From contig NZ_PJON01000004.1 of NCBI RefSeq assembly GCF_002900975.1, positions 62,001 to 126,000 on the forward strand: 64,000 nucleotides of DNA. Direction: 5' to 3'. The first letter of the stretch is position 1. Each line of letters opens with the position of its first letter. Both the position numbers and the translations under genes were made by a program. Shown one piece after another: positions 39,787-49,026 of the stretch. This stretch comes from Tabrizicola aquatica (GTDB lineage Bacteria > Pseudomonadota > Alphaproteobacteria > Rhodobacterales > Rhodobacteraceae). The notes under the pieces were generated by a model that did no database searches, was not told where the DNA came from, and saw only the letters and a program-made list of their open reading frames with translations.

Positions 39787-40956
39787 TCAGTGGGGCCGGT
39801 CCTGTGACAGAAGGTAGACGGCCAGGCCGATGGCGGTGGCCACGGCGAAGAACAGGAACACCGCCTCATAGGGGGCAGCGGGGGGCGTGGGCGGCGTCGC
39901 GGCGTGGATGCGGCCGGTGACGATCTGGGCGATGCCGATGGGGGCGATGCCGAAGAAGTTCAGCAGCGTCACCCCCCGCCCGGTCAGATGCGGCGGGACA
40001 AAGGACCGGCCATGCGCCAGCACGATGGGGAAGCTTGCGCCGAAGAAGCCGGCGGCAACCAGGATCGCCGTCCCGACCAGCGGCGGGGCGGCGGCGAACC
40101 ACCACAACCCGAACAGACACGCCAACGTCAGCGCGTTGCCCACGACCACCAGCGCCTTGCGGCGGCCAAGCCAGCGGTCCAGCGGGCCATAGGCGAAGTT
40201 CCCGGCCACCATTGCAAGGCCGACCCACAGGCTGATCTCGCCGATCCCCGATTGCGTCGCCCCGTGGACATCGGCGAAGTAGGGCCCGATCCACAGCCCG
40301 CGCAACCCGGCGATGGGGGCATAGCAGACCATCATCATCACCAGGATCGGCCAGAGGACCGGCATCTTCAGCAGTTCCAGCAAGGACCCGCCCTGCGCGC
40401 CCTCCAACCGCTCGGGGTCGCGCACCAGCAGCAGGATCGCCAGCGCCACCGCCCCGGTCAGCACCGCGATGCCCAGCACCGTCTCGCGCCAGCCAAAGGC
40501 CGTCACGGCCCAGGACAGGGGCAGCGACGAGGCCACGTTGCCCAAGGTCCCCACCCCCAGCATCAGCGCGGCCAGCGTGCCGAACACGGCCGGCGAGTAA
40601 CTGCGCGCGAAGATGAAATAGCCGGCCATCAGCACTGGCGCGCAGCCGATGCCGATCAGCGCCATCGCCAGCTTGATCTGCAAGGCCCCGGTGGCCTGCG
40701 AAAACAGCACCGCCCCCGCGGCCCCCACAGCCAGAAGCAGCCCCGAGGTCAGCCGCGGCCCCACCTTGTCCAGCCAGGCCCCGATGGGGATCTGCATCGC
40801 GGCAAAGGTCAGGAACCACCACCCCGAGGCCGAGGCCAGCTCGGCCGCCGTGACGCCCAGGTCGGCCGTCAGCACCGGCGACATCACCGCCAGAAAAGCG
40901 CGGTAGAACTGGCTTAGAACATAGGCGAGGACAAGAGCGGCGATGCCGATGCGCAT
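39787..40956 (-). CDS. MFS transporter
   Basis: 389-residue major-facilitator protein with 12 predicted membrane helices. MFS signatures: SQFYRAFLAVMSPVLTADLG in the first helix, GAWLDKVGPRLT in the helix 2-3 loop, and the second-half equivalent GPLDRWLGRRKALVVVG. Single gene, divergent from the DUF4424 pair, 91 bp from asd. Substrate unknown. Confidence 0.9.
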   Translation of the reverse strand: MRIGIAALVLAYVLSQFYRAFLAVMSPVLTADLGVTAAELASASGWWFLTFAAMQIPIGAWLDKVGPRLTSGLLLAVGAAGAVLFSQATGALQIKLAMALIGIGCAPVLMAGYFIFARSYSPAVFGTLAALMLGVGTLGNVASSLPLSWAVTAFGWRETVLGIAVLTGAVALAILLLVRDPERLEGAQGGSLLELLKMPVLWPILVMMMVCYAPIAGLRGLWIGPYFADVHGATQSGIGEISLWVGLAMVAGNFAYGPLDRWLGRRKALVVVGNALTLACLFGLWWFAAAPPLVGTAILVAAGFFGASFPIVLAHGRSFVPPHLTGRGVTLLNFFGIAPIGIAQIVTGRIHAATPPTPPAAPYEAVFLFFAVATAIGLAVYLLSQDRPH

Positions 40957-41109
40957 GGGGCAGACCTTTCGGGGGTTGGCCGGTTGTGGCAAGGCCGGGC
41001 GGCAGAGGCAAGGCAGAATCTGCCCAAAAAATGGACGAACCGCGTTGCGTTCCGACTTGCAGACCGCCCGCAACAGGCATCAGATGGTCTGGCCAGACCC
41101 GAGGGTCAC

Positions 41110-42141
41110 ATGCGCCTGCCCCTGCTTCTTGCTGTCCTGTCTTATGCCACGCCGGCGTGCCCCGATCCGATCTTCGGCGGTCTGACATCGACCGGCCTTC
41201 AGTTCGACCAGACCGAAGCTGTCGCCCTGATCGAGCAAGACCTTCGCATCGACCCCGACCGGATCACGGTCGACTACCTTTTCCGAAACCTGACCGCAGC
41301 CGACGTCACGGGCGAGGTCATCTTTCCTTTGCCTGCCATCGAGGACATGGACTGGATCCGATGGCCGCGGTTCAGCGACGGGCTGCCGCCGCCAGAGCAG
41401 CTTGTTGCCTTCTCCTTGACAGTGAATGGTCAGGAAACGCTGGCCGCAGTCCAGCTTGCAGCCGTGCTGCCATCCAGGGGCCCGCCGACGATCCTCCGCC
41501 AGACCGATCCCCCCTATTCTCTGGGCCGGGATGTGACGGCCCATTTGCAACGGCTTGGGCTTCCGGTTTCGGTCGACAAGGACGTGCTGAAACCTGCAAT
41601 CCTTGCGCTTTCCGAAGGGGCGGTGCGCGAGGCGGTGGCGCTGGGTCTGCTTGACGCGGCCGACCAGAACTATGGCCGGGGATACCCGCGCAACCTGTGG
41701 TCGCTGTCGATCCGGCATCACTGGACGCAGACCTTTCCGGCCGGACAGGACGTGCGGATTTCGATCTCGTACCGGAACCTGATGGACGGGATGCTGTTCG
41801 ACGCCGCGTCCTTGCCTGCCTCGCTGCACTCGGCCGATGCGGCGCGATACTGCGTCGATGACACGGCGTTTGCCAGGGTCGCGTCAACCGTGAGGTCCGA
41901 TTCCGGCCAGGTGTGGAGCGTCAGCTTTTCCCGGTTCATCCTGCTTACGGCCAAAAGCTGGGCCGGGCCGATCGGCCGCTTCCGCCTGACGATCGACACG
42001 ACGGACCCCTCGGCTTTCGCCTTCGCTTGCCTGGACGGCATGATCCAGACCGGGCCGATGACGCAGCTTTGGGAAAGGACCGACTTCCGGCCCGACCGCG
42101 ACCTGGAGATCGCCTTCGTGAAACGGGAAACGCCGCGATGA
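41110..42141 (+). CDS. DUF4424 exported protein, copy 1
   Basis: 343-residue protein with a signal peptide (MRLPLLLAVLSYATPACPD). DUF4424 pattern: DPIFGGLTSTGLQFDQTEAV, DRITVDYLFRNLTAADVTGE, VIFPLPAIEDMDW, HHWTQTFPAGQDVRISISY, SWAGPIGRFRLTID. The second half is clearly paralogous to the next gene. Periplasmic, unknown function. Two cysteines in the C-terminal half are conserved between the copies. 99 bp upstream of copy 2. Confidence 0.88.
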   Translation: MRLPLLLAVLSYATPACPDPIFGGLTSTGLQFDQTEAVALIEQDLRIDPDRITVDYLFRNLTAADVTGEVIFPLPAIEDMDWIRWPRFSDGLPPPEQLVAFSLTVNGQETLAAVQLAAVLPSRGPPTILRQTDPPYSLGRDVTAHLQRLGLPVSVDKDVLKPAILALSEGAVREAVALGLLDAADQNYGRGYPRNLWSLSIRHHWTQTFPAGQDVRISISYRNLMDGMLFDAASLPASLHSADAARYCVDDTAFARVASTVRSDSGQVWSVSFSRFILLTAKSWAGPIGRFRLTIDTTDPSAFAFACLDGMIQTGPMTQLWERTDFRPDRDLEIAFVKRETPR

Positions 42142-42240
42142 TCCGCATCGGGGCCTCTGCTGGCACGGGGTCGGCTACCCCACTTGCCAAGGGCCGGATC
42201 TGCAAGTCAGATGCGTCCATCTGCGGTGCCGGAGGATGCC

Positions 42241-43287
42241 ATGCGCTGTTTGCCGATAGCCCTGATCGCGATTTCCACCCCGCTCCTTGCCAATGACGGC
42301 TTCGGCGGCTTGTCCGCCACCGGCCTGACCTTCGGCCAGACCGACGCCGTGGCGATGGAGGAAGAGCGGCTGTTCATCGGCCTGGACCGGATCAGCGTCG
42401 ATTACGTCTTTCGCAACCTGACCGACCAGGACGTCACCGGCGAGGTGATCTTTCCCCTGCCGCCCATCGGCGTCTGGTCGGGCTATGAAGCGATGATGAA
42501 CCTGCCCGAGGATCTGACCCAACCGGATCTGGTGGATTTCACCGCCACGGTGGACGGCCAGCCGGTGCAGGTGACCATCGACCGGATCGCCGTGGTCGAG
42601 GAAGGCTGGGACCAGCCCAATCCGCCGTCGAAGCAATACGACAACCCCGGCCGCGACGTGACGGCAGACCTTGAACGGCTGGGGATTCCCCTGACGCTGG
42701 ACTATATGGCGGTGCGTGAAATACTGCTGGCTTTGCCGCCCGAAAAGCGGGCAGAGGTCACCGCCCTGGGGCTGGCCGAGTATTACGAGGGCGACGCGGC
42801 CCAGGACATTCCGCCCGATGTCTGGGGCAGCTGGGCCATCGTCACCCGATACCATTGGACCCAGACCTTCCCGGCAGGCAAGACGCTGGCAGTCAGCCAC
42901 AGCTACACCAACCGCCCGCCCGGCGGCCTGTTCTACTGGTCCGACCCGCCGGAAGACTATCAGGCCACCCTGACCGACCAGTACTGCATCGACGCAGGCA
43001 CCTCGAAGGCGATTGCGAAGGTGCTGCAGAACCCGGACGGGGACGAGTTCGGGAATTATGGGACCGCCTATTACCTGTCCTACGTCCTGCGGACGGCGAA
43101 CAGCTGGGCCGGGCCGATCGGCACGTTCACCCTGACGCTGGACAAGGGCGATCCGGGGAATGTGATCTCGCTTTGTGCCGAGGGGGTCAAGAAGACCGGG
43201 CCGACGACCTTCGTGGTCGAAAAGACCAATTACACACCGGACCGCGATCTTGAGGTGCTGATCGTCCAGCCGATGCCGAAGGACTAG
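42241..43287 (+). CDS. DUF4424 exported protein, copy 2
   Basis: 348-residue paralogue of copy 1 with a signal peptide (MRCLPIALIAISTPLLAN). Shared blocks: GFGGLSATGLTFGQTDAV, DRISVDYVFRNLTDQDVTGE, VIFPLPPIGVW, YHWTQTFPAGKTLAVSHSY, SWAGPIGTFTLTLD and TPDRDLEVLIV. Tandem duplication with moderate divergence suggests separate roles or dosage. Followed after 7 bp by repeat copy C. Confidence 0.9.
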   Translation: MRCLPIALIAISTPLLANDGFGGLSATGLTFGQTDAVAMEEERLFIGLDRISVDYVFRNLTDQDVTGEVIFPLPPIGVWSGYEAMMNLPEDLTQPDLVDFTATVDGQPVQVTIDRIAVVEEGWDQPNPPSKQYDNPGRDVTADLERLGIPLTLDYMAVREILLALPPEKRAEVTALGLAEYYEGDAAQDIPPDVWGSWAIVTRYHWTQTFPAGKTLAVSHSYTNRPPGGLFYWSDPPEDYQATLTDQYCIDAGTSKAIAKVLQNPDGDEFGNYGTAYYLSYVLRTANSWAGPIGTFTLTLDKGDPGNVISLCAEGVKKTGPTTFVVEKTNYTPDRDLEVLIVQPMPKD

Positions 43288-43294
43288 GTGCCTC

Positions 43295-43362
43295 GCTCGT
43301 CGAGCATTTCATGCACTCCTCGTACTGCGGCGGGCGAGGAGTGCACGAAGTTCTCGACGAGC
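43295..43362. repeat. GCTCGTCGA repeat family, copy C
   Basis: Near-perfect 28-bp inverted repeat: left arm GCTCGTCGAGCATTTCATGC... (43295-43322), right arm ending ...TCGACGAGC (43335-43362), 25 of 28 positions paired, 12-base loop. Sits exactly between the DUF4424 copy 2 stop and the convergent MFS stop, so it may serve as their shared transcript end. Confidence 0.85.
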
Positions 43363-43369
43363 CGATGGT

Positions 43370-44620
43370 TCAGACCGCCTGCGCGACCATCGGGCGTTCG
43401 CGGATCGGCAGGTGGACGATGGCGCTGAACGCGCCCACACCGATGCCGATCCACCAGACCAGCGTGTAATCGCCGTTCAGGTCATACATCCGCCCACCCA
43501 GCCAGACGCCCAGGAAGCCGCCGATCTGGTGGCTGAGGAACACCACGCCATACAGCGTCCCCATGTAGCGTATGCCGTAGATATGCGCGACCAATCCGCT
43601 GGTCAGTGGAACCGTGGCCAGCCACAGGGACCCCATCACGGCCGAAAAGATCAGCACGCTGGTCGGCGTGATCGGCATCAGGATGAAGGCGGCTGCGGCG
43701 ATGGTGCGGCCGACGTAGATCCAGAACAGCAGGTATTTCTTGGTGTAGCGCTTGCCCAGATAGCCCGCTGTCAGGGTGCCGACGATGTTGAACAGCCCGA
43801 TCACCGCAATCGCCACCGCCCCCAGGATCGAGGTCGAGGTGACTCCGATCCCGGCCAGCATGGACCCGGCGTCGATGGGCGAGCAAAGCTCGGTCACGAA
43901 GGCGGGGAAATGGGCGGTGATGAAGGCCAGCTGATAGCCGCAGGAGAAGAAGCCCAGGAAGATCAGCATATAGGACGGGTCCTTGAAGGCGCGGACCAGG
44001 ACGGTGCCCAGGCTTTCCTCCAGCTCTTGCTTCGTCGCCATCTGCGGGCTGCGCAGGAACGGCAGGGCGGCAAGCGTGGCAAGGATCACGCCAGCGAAGA
44101 TGATGAACACGATCTGCCAGCTGTAGGATTGCAGCAGAAGTTCCGCCGTCGGCGCGCCGATCACCTGGCCGGCGGACCCGGCGGCGGTGGCGATGCCAAG
44201 CGCCATGGAACGGTTCTCCGGGCTGGCGGCGCGGCCGACGATGGCCAGGATGACGCCAAAGCCGGTGCCGGCGATGCCGAAGCCGACCATGATCGCCAAC
44301 AGCTGGTGCTGACCCGGCGTGACGGCATAGGCCGAGATCACCAGCCCCGCCGCATAGAGGATCGCGCCCCAGATGATCGCCTTGCGGTCGCCGAAGCGTT
44401 CCGCCAGCGCGCCAAAGATCGGCTGGCCGATGCCCCAGGCCAGGTTCTGGATCGCGATGGCCAGCGAGAAATCGGCCCGCATCCAGCCGAACTCGGTCGC
44501 GATGGGGATCTGGAACACGCCAAAGCTGGCCCGGATCGCGAATGAGATCATCAGGATCACGCAGCCGGCAATCAGGACGGGGGTGATCAGGGGGGCCTTG
44601 ATCGAGGGGACGGTGGTCAT
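43370..44620 (-). CDS. MFS transporter (monocarboxylate/oxalate-formate type)
   Basis: 416-residue, 12-helix major-facilitator protein. Features: ISFAIRASFGVFQIPIATEFG in the first helix, NLAWGIGQPIFGALAERFGDRKA, VGFGIAGTGFGVILAIVGRA, and GYLGKRYTKKYLL in the second half. The first-helix RxxFGVF pattern resembles the monocarboxylate porter group. A GTGAT-N7-ATCAC inverted repeat at 44687-44703 lies upstream. Substrate unknown. Confidence 0.88.
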   Translation of the reverse strand: MTTVPSIKAPLITPVLIAGCVILMISFAIRASFGVFQIPIATEFGWMRADFSLAIAIQNLAWGIGQPIFGALAERFGDRKAIIWGAILYAAGLVISAYAVTPGQHQLLAIMVGFGIAGTGFGVILAIVGRAASPENRSMALGIATAAGSAGQVIGAPTAELLLQSYSWQIVFIIFAGVILATLAALPFLRSPQMATKQELEESLGTVLVRAFKDPSYMLIFLGFFSCGYQLAFITAHFPAFVTELCSPIDAGSMLAGIGVTSTSILGAVAIAVIGLFNIVGTLTAGYLGKRYTKKYLLFWIYVGRTIAAAAFILMPITPTSVLIFSAVMGSLWLATVPLTSGLVAHIYGIRYMGTLYGVVFLSHQIGGFLGVWLGGRMYDLNGDYTLVWWIGIGVGAFSAIVHLPIRERPMVAQAV

Positions 44621-44684
44621 GGGCGCGCTCCGGGCTCCGGGGGGCGGAAGGTGCGTCCGTGCGCGGGCGGCGTCAAATGGAGAA

Positions 44685-44705
44685 TTGTGATGGATACGAT
44701 CACGA
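44685..44705. promoter_or_regulatory. Inverted repeat upstream of the MFS gene
   Basis: TTGTGAT, seven bases, ATCACGA: 6 of 7 positions symmetric, about 65 bp upstream of the MFS start. Looks like a dimeric-regulator site (GntR type possible). No regulator gene is adjacent. Confidence 0.35.
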
Positions 44706-44814
44706 TTTGCGCAACCGGCCCGCCGTGACGTGGCGGATGTGCCGCAAGCCGGGGATTCGCGGGGTCCGGGCCTTTTGCGGCAAGCGGCCTGACGCTAAGG
44801 GCAAAGCACGGGGG

Positions 44815-44839
44815 TAAGGTGGGCGTATCGCCCACCCTA
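44815..44839. repeat. GGTGGGCG.TATCGCCCACC palindrome, copy 3
   Basis: Same unit as copies 1 and 2 with one base deleted at the centre (TAAGGTGGGCGTATCGCCCA CCCTA), followed by CGCCCGCG. Unlike the others it lies 25 bp upstream of a start codon (alpha-glucosidase), in the divergent region, so it is not simply a terminator. Confidence 0.8.
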
Positions 44840-44863
44840 CGCCCGCGACAAGCGGAGGCGGGG

Positions 44864-46471
44864 ATGCAGGACTGGTGGCGTGGAGCGGTGACCTATCAGG
44901 TCTATCCCCGGTCGTTTCAGGATACGGACGGCGACGGGATCGGCGACCTGCCCGGCATCACCCGGCGGCTGGAGCATCTGGCGGGTCTTGGCGTGGATGC
45001 GGTCTGGCTCTCGCCCTTCTTCCGCAGCCCGATGAAGGACATGGGCTATGACGTCAGCGACTACCAGGACGTGGACCCGGTATTCGGCACGCTGGCCGAT
45101 TTCGACGCCCTTGTCGCCCGCGCGCATGAGTTGGGGCTGAAGGTCATCATCGACCAGGTCCTGAGCCACACCTCGGACCAGCATCCGGCCTTTGTCGAAA
45201 GCCGGCAGAACCGGCTTAACCCCAAGGCCGACTGGTATGTCTGGGCCGACGCCCGCCACGACGGCGCGCCGCCGTCGAACTGGCTGTCGGTCTTTGGCGG
45301 CACAGCCTGGGCCTGGGACGCGCGGCGCAAGCAGTATTACCTGCACAACTTCCTGACCAGCCAGCCCGACCTGAACTATCACAACCCCGAGGTTCAGGAC
45401 TGGGCGCTGGCCAATCTGCGCTTCTGGCTGGACCGGGGGGTGGACGGCTTCCGCTTCGATACGGTCAACTATTTCTTCCACGATCCCAAGTTCCGCGACA
45501 ATCCGTCCGACTACCGCGTCAAGAACGAGGTCGAGGCCAACCCCTACGGCATGCAGTATCACCTGTTCGACAAGAACCAGCCCCAGACGCTGCTGTGGCT
45601 GGAACGGGTGCGCGGCCTTCTGGACGAATACGGCGCGGCCAGCGTGGGCGAGATGGGCGAAAGCCACCACGCGATCCGCATGATGGGCGACTACACCGCC
45701 CCCGGTCGGCTGCACCAGTGCTACAGCTTCGAGTTGATGGGCTACGACTATTCCCCCGCCTTCTTCCGCCGCAAGCTGGGCGAGTTCTTCGCCGGCGGTG
45801 GCGGCTGGCCGATGTGGGCCTTTTCCAACCACGACGTGCCGCGCCATGTCACCCGCTGGGCGAAACATGGCGACACGCTTGAGTCGCTGGCGAAACAGGC
45901 CGGCTCGCTGCTGTTGTCCTTCGAAGGCTCGATCTGCCTCTGGCAGGGCGAGGAGTTGGGCCAGACCGACACGCCCTTGGTGTTTGAGGAGCTGACCGAT
46001 CCGCAGGGCATCGCCTTCTGGCCGGAACCCGTGGGCCGCGACAACACCCGCACGCCGATGGTCTGGGACGCCGCGCCGCATGGCGGTTTCACGACCGGCA
46101 AGCCCTGGCTGCCGGTCAAACCCGAGCAGGCCGCCCGTCATGTCGCGGGGCAGACCGGGGTGCCCGGATCGGTGCTGGAGCATTACCGCGCCATGCTGGC
46201 CTTCCGCCGCGCCACCCCCGCCCTGCGCACCGGCCACACCCGGTTTCTGGACCTGCACGACCCGATCCTGGGCTTTGTCCGGGGCGAGGGCGCGGGCGCG
46301 GTCCTGTGCCTGTTCAACCTCTCGCCCGTTGCGCTGTCGGTTGCCCTGCACGGGGCCGAGGCACTGGACCCGGTCTCGTTCAACGCCGTGCTGGAAGGCG
46401 ACCGCCTGACCCTGGGGCCGAATGCCGCCGCCTTCCTTTCCGTCACCGGCGATGTGGCCGTGCGCGACTAG
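44864..46471 (+). CDS. GH13 alpha-glucosidase
   Basis: 535-residue alpha-glucosidase of the oligo-1,6-glucosidase/alpha-glucosidase branch of GH13. Catalytic residues fit the family: nucleophile D199 in DGFRFDTVN, acid/base E263 in SVGEMGE, and D324 in FSNHDVPRHV; the substrate-binding YQVYPRSFQDTDGDGIGDL is at the N terminus. No signal peptide, so it works on imported oligosaccharides. GGAGGCGGGG precedes ATG 44864. The stop overlaps the convergent cydB stop. No sugar transporter is next to it in this window. Confidence 0.93.
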   Translation: MQDWWRGAVTYQVYPRSFQDTDGDGIGDLPGITRRLEHLAGLGVDAVWLSPFFRSPMKDMGYDVSDYQDVDPVFGTLADFDALVARAHELGLKVIIDQVLSHTSDQHPAFVESRQNRLNPKADWYVWADARHDGAPPSNWLSVFGGTAWAWDARRKQYYLHNFLTSQPDLNYHNPEVQDWALANLRFWLDRGVDGFRFDTVNYFFHDPKFRDNPSDYRVKNEVEANPYGMQYHLFDKNQPQTLLWLERVRGLLDEYGAASVGEMGESHHAIRMMGDYTAPGRLHQCYSFELMGYDYSPAFFRRKLGEFFAGGGGWPMWAFSNHDVPRHVTRWAKHGDTLESLAKQAGSLLLSFEGSICLWQGEELGQTDTPLVFEELTDPQGIAFWPEPVGRDNTRTPMVWDAAPHGGFTTGKPWLPVKPEQAARHVAGQTGVPGSVLEHYRAMLAFRRATPALRTGHTRFLDLHDPILGFVRGEGAGAVLCLFNLSPVALSVALHGAEALDPVSFNAVLEGDRLTLGPNAAAFLSVTGDVAVRD

Positions 46472-47466
46472 TCGTAGCTCAGTTTCGTGGCCTTTCCCCG
46501 GAAGATCACATAGGCCAGAACGGTATAACCCAGGATCATCGGCAGCACGACCAGCGTGCCGACCAGGATGATCGCCAGGCTTTCCGTCGCGGCGGCGGCT
46601 TGCCAGATCGTCAGCTGTTCCGGCACGATATAGGGGTAGAAGCTGTAAGCCATCCCGAAGAAACCCAGCACCATCAGCACCACCGCGCCGACAAAGGGGA
46701 ACCAGGCGAAACTGTCGTTCGCCGTGGGCAGCCGCCGCAGCGCCAGCCACAAGAGCGCGACCAGCAGGCCCGACATCAAGGGCAGGGGCGCAAGCGTCAC
46801 GATCTCGGGGAAGCGGAACCATTTGTCGAAGATCCGCTCGCTGACCAGCGGCGTGGCGATGGACACCGCGCCCATCCCCAGAACCACGCCCCAGATCCCG
46901 CCCCTGGCCCAGCCGACTGCCTTTTTCTGCAAGTCGCCGTCGGTTTTCAGAATCACCCAGGCCGCGCCGATGAAACTGTAAGCCACCGCCAGGGCCACCG
47001 CGCAGAGGGTCGCGAAAGCCACCGTGGCCCAGCTCCATTGCAGCCCCATGATGTACATGCCCAGCATGAAACCCTGCGCCAACGCGGTCATCAGGCTGCC
47101 AGACCAGAAGGCCAGGTCCCAGGGCCGCTTGTGCCCGATGGGCGCCTTGGCCCGGAACTCGAACGCCACGCCCCGCAGGATCAACCCGATCAGCATCACT
47201 GCGACCGGCAGATACAGCGCGGTCAGGATATCGCCATGCGCGGTGGGAAAGGCGACAAGCAGGATGCCGATGGCCAGCACCAGCCAGGTCTCGTTCGCGT
47301 CCCAGAACGGACCGATCGAAGCGACCATGCGGTCCCGCTCGGCCTCGTCCGAAAAGGGGAAGAGAAGGCCCACCCCCAGGTCAAAGCCGTCAAGCACGAC
47401 ATAAAGCAGGATCGACAGGCCCAGAAGGCCGGCAAAGATCAGGGGCAACGCAACAGGGTCGAACAT
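46468..47466 (-). CDS. cydB: Cytochrome bd ubiquinol oxidase subunit II
   Basis: 332-residue membrane subunit of the bd-type (CIO-like) terminal oxidase. Conserved start FAGLLGLSILLYVVLDGFDLGVGLLFPF, then FWDANETWLVLAIGILLVAFP, typical of CydB/CioB. Eight or so transmembrane helices. Starts 4 bp after the cydA stop, so the two are co-translated. High-affinity oxygen reduction in the inner membrane. Confidence 0.95.
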   Translation of the reverse strand: MFDPVALPLIFAGLLGLSILLYVVLDGFDLGVGLLFPFSDEAERDRMVASIGPFWDANETWLVLAIGILLVAFPTAHGDILTALYLPVAVMLIGLILRGVAFEFRAKAPIGHKRPWDLAFWSGSLMTALAQGFMLGMYIMGLQWSWATVAFATLCAVALAVAYSFIGAAWVILKTDGDLQKKAVGWARGGIWGVVLGMGAVSIATPLVSERIFDKWFRFPEIVTLAPLPLMSGLLVALLWLALRRLPTANDSFAWFPFVGAVVLMVLGFFGMAYSFYPYIVPEQLTIWQAAAATESLAIILVGTLVVLPMILGYTVLAYVIFRGKATKLSYD

Positions 47467-47470
47467 CGCG

Positions 47471-48829
47471 CTACTCCGCCGGCTGGATGACGGGGGCGGC
47501 AAGGGGTGCAGCGATGCGCCCGCCCTTCCGCGCCAGGTGGAACAGGACGGCGATATAGGCGGCCAGAAGCGCAAGGTAGATCGCGACATAGGCCAGCAGC
47601 GTCGTCAGGACCATGCCGCCCGCGATGTCGCCCACCGCCTCCTCGACCGTCAGGACGCCCTGCACCAGCCAGGGTTGGCGGCCGATCTCGGTCGTGTACC
47701 AGCCGGCAAGCGTCGCGCCCCAGCCGGCAAAGGTCATGCCGGTCAGGCCCCAAAGATAGGGACGCGGCAGGTTGTCGGCCCCGCGCCGCCACATCATCCA
47801 GGCCCCGGCCCAGCTTGCCACCAGCATCAGCATCCCGATCCCGACCATGATGCGGAAGGACCAGAACACCGGGGCGACGGGCGGGTGCATCACGGTGCCA
47901 TCCTCGGCCACAAAGTCGTTAAGGCCCGGCACCTCGCCCGCGGGGTCATGCTTCAGGATGATCGAGGCCAGCGAGGGGATGCCGATCTCGTAATGGTTCA
48001 CCCGCGCCGCCTCGTCCGGCAGGGCGAAAAGGAGGAGGGGCACGTTGCCGCCCGTCTCCCAGTTGCCCTCCATCGCGGCCACCTTCTGCGGCTGATGCTC
48101 CAGCGTGTTCAGCCCGTGCATGTCGCCGGCCAGGATCTGCACCGGGATCAGAAGCGCGCCCAGGATGACGCCAAAGCGCAGGCCGGTCGCGACCTCTGGC
48201 TCACGGTCGCCGCGCAGCCAGCGCCAGGCGGAAAGGCCCGCGATCAGGAAAGCGACGGTCAGGCCGCTGGCCAGCAGCATGTGGGCCAGCCGGTAGGGCA
48301 TCGAAGGATTGAAGATGATCGCCCACCAGTCGGTCGCATAGACCACGCCATCGCGCAGTTCATGGCCCGCCGGGGTGTGCATCCAGCTGTTCAGGACCAG
48401 GATCCAGAACGCGCTCATCGTCGTGCCGAAGGCGACCAGGAACGTGGCCAGCGTGTGCAGCCAGCCCGGCACCTTGCTGGCGCCGAACAGCATGATCCCC
48501 AGGAACACGGCCTCCAGGAAGAAGGCGGTCATGATCTCATAGGCCAAGAGCGGCCCGGCGACGTTCCCGACGGTCTCCATGAAGCCGGGCCAGTTGGTGC
48601 CGAACTGGAAGGACATGGTGATGCCCGAGACGACGCCCAGCGCAAAGGACAGGGCAAAGACCTTCACCCAGAACAGATACAGGTCCATCCACTTGCGGTC
48701 GCGGGTGCGGTTGAACCGGACCTTGAAGAACAGAAGCGCCCAGCCAAGGGCGATGGTAATGGTGGGAAAAAGGATGTGGAATGAGATGTTTGCCGCGAAC
48801 TGAATACGCGAAAGCAGCAGGGTGTCCAT
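47471..48829 (-). CDS. cydA: Cytochrome bd ubiquinol oxidase subunit I
   Basis: 452-residue subunit carrying the three hemes and the quinol site. SRIQFAANISFHILFPTITI contains the heme-ligand histidine near residue 18; MPYRLAHMLLASGLT carries the second heme histidine; the motif GRQPWLVQGVL is diagnostic. The quinol loop is short, as in cyanide-insensitive oxidases (CioA) rather than E. coli CydA. No cydDC or cydX is seen alongside. Upstream region 48830-49000 contains no obvious FNR/ArcA-type site. Confidence 0.95.
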   Translation of the reverse strand: MDTLLLSRIQFAANISFHILFPTITIALGWALLFFKVRFNRTRDRKWMDLYLFWVKVFALSFALGVVSGITMSFQFGTNWPGFMETVGNVAGPLLAYEIMTAFFLEAVFLGIMLFGASKVPGWLHTLATFLVAFGTTMSAFWILVLNSWMHTPAGHELRDGVVYATDWWAIIFNPSMPYRLAHMLLASGLTVAFLIAGLSAWRWLRGDREPEVATGLRFGVILGALLIPVQILAGDMHGLNTLEHQPQKVAAMEGNWETGGNVPLLLFALPDEAARVNHYEIGIPSLASIILKHDPAGEVPGLNDFVAEDGTVMHPPVAPVFWSFRIMVGIGMLMLVASWAGAWMMWRRGADNLPRPYLWGLTGMTFAGWGATLAGWYTTEIGRQPWLVQGVLTVEEAVGDIAGGMVLTTLLAYVAIYLALLAAYIAVLFHLARKGGRIAAPLAAPVIQPAE

Positions 48830-48930
48830 GATCCGCTCCGTTGGGTCAAAGCGAAGGTAGGATTGCGCGGCCAGACTGTTAGGGGGCTGCGACGGGCTGC
48901 CCTATGCGACAGCCTGTCCCAGTTGTGCCG

Positions 48931-48964
48931 GGTGGGTGGGCACATTGCCCACCCTACGCCCGTG
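48931..48964. repeat. GGTGGGCACATTGCCCACC palindrome, copy 4
   Basis: Variant of the 25971 repeat with centre CACATTG (core 48935-48953), followed by CTACGCCCGTG. Forms with copy 5 a larger inverted pair: GCCCACCCTACGCCC (48947-48961) and its exact complement GGGCGTAGGGTGGGC (48996-49010). Confidence 0.8.
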
Positions 48965-49000
48965 CCCCAGGCCCCCGCCGGTCGGACTTGCGCAAGGGCG

Positions 49001-49026
49001 TAGGGTGGGCGGTATCGCCCACCTTA
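49001..49026. repeat. GGTGGGCGATACCGCCCACC palindrome, copy 5 (inverted)
   Basis: Copy in inverse orientation. Bases 49024-49026 (TTA on the plus strand) are the stop codon of the beta-galactosidase gene, the same relation as copy 1 has to the LOG gene. Confidence 0.85.

Noticed and set aside
44837-47038. 733-codon minus-strand open frame across the alpha-glucosidase and part of cydB
   Set aside because: Spans two well-supported genes in another frame and shows no domain; shadow.
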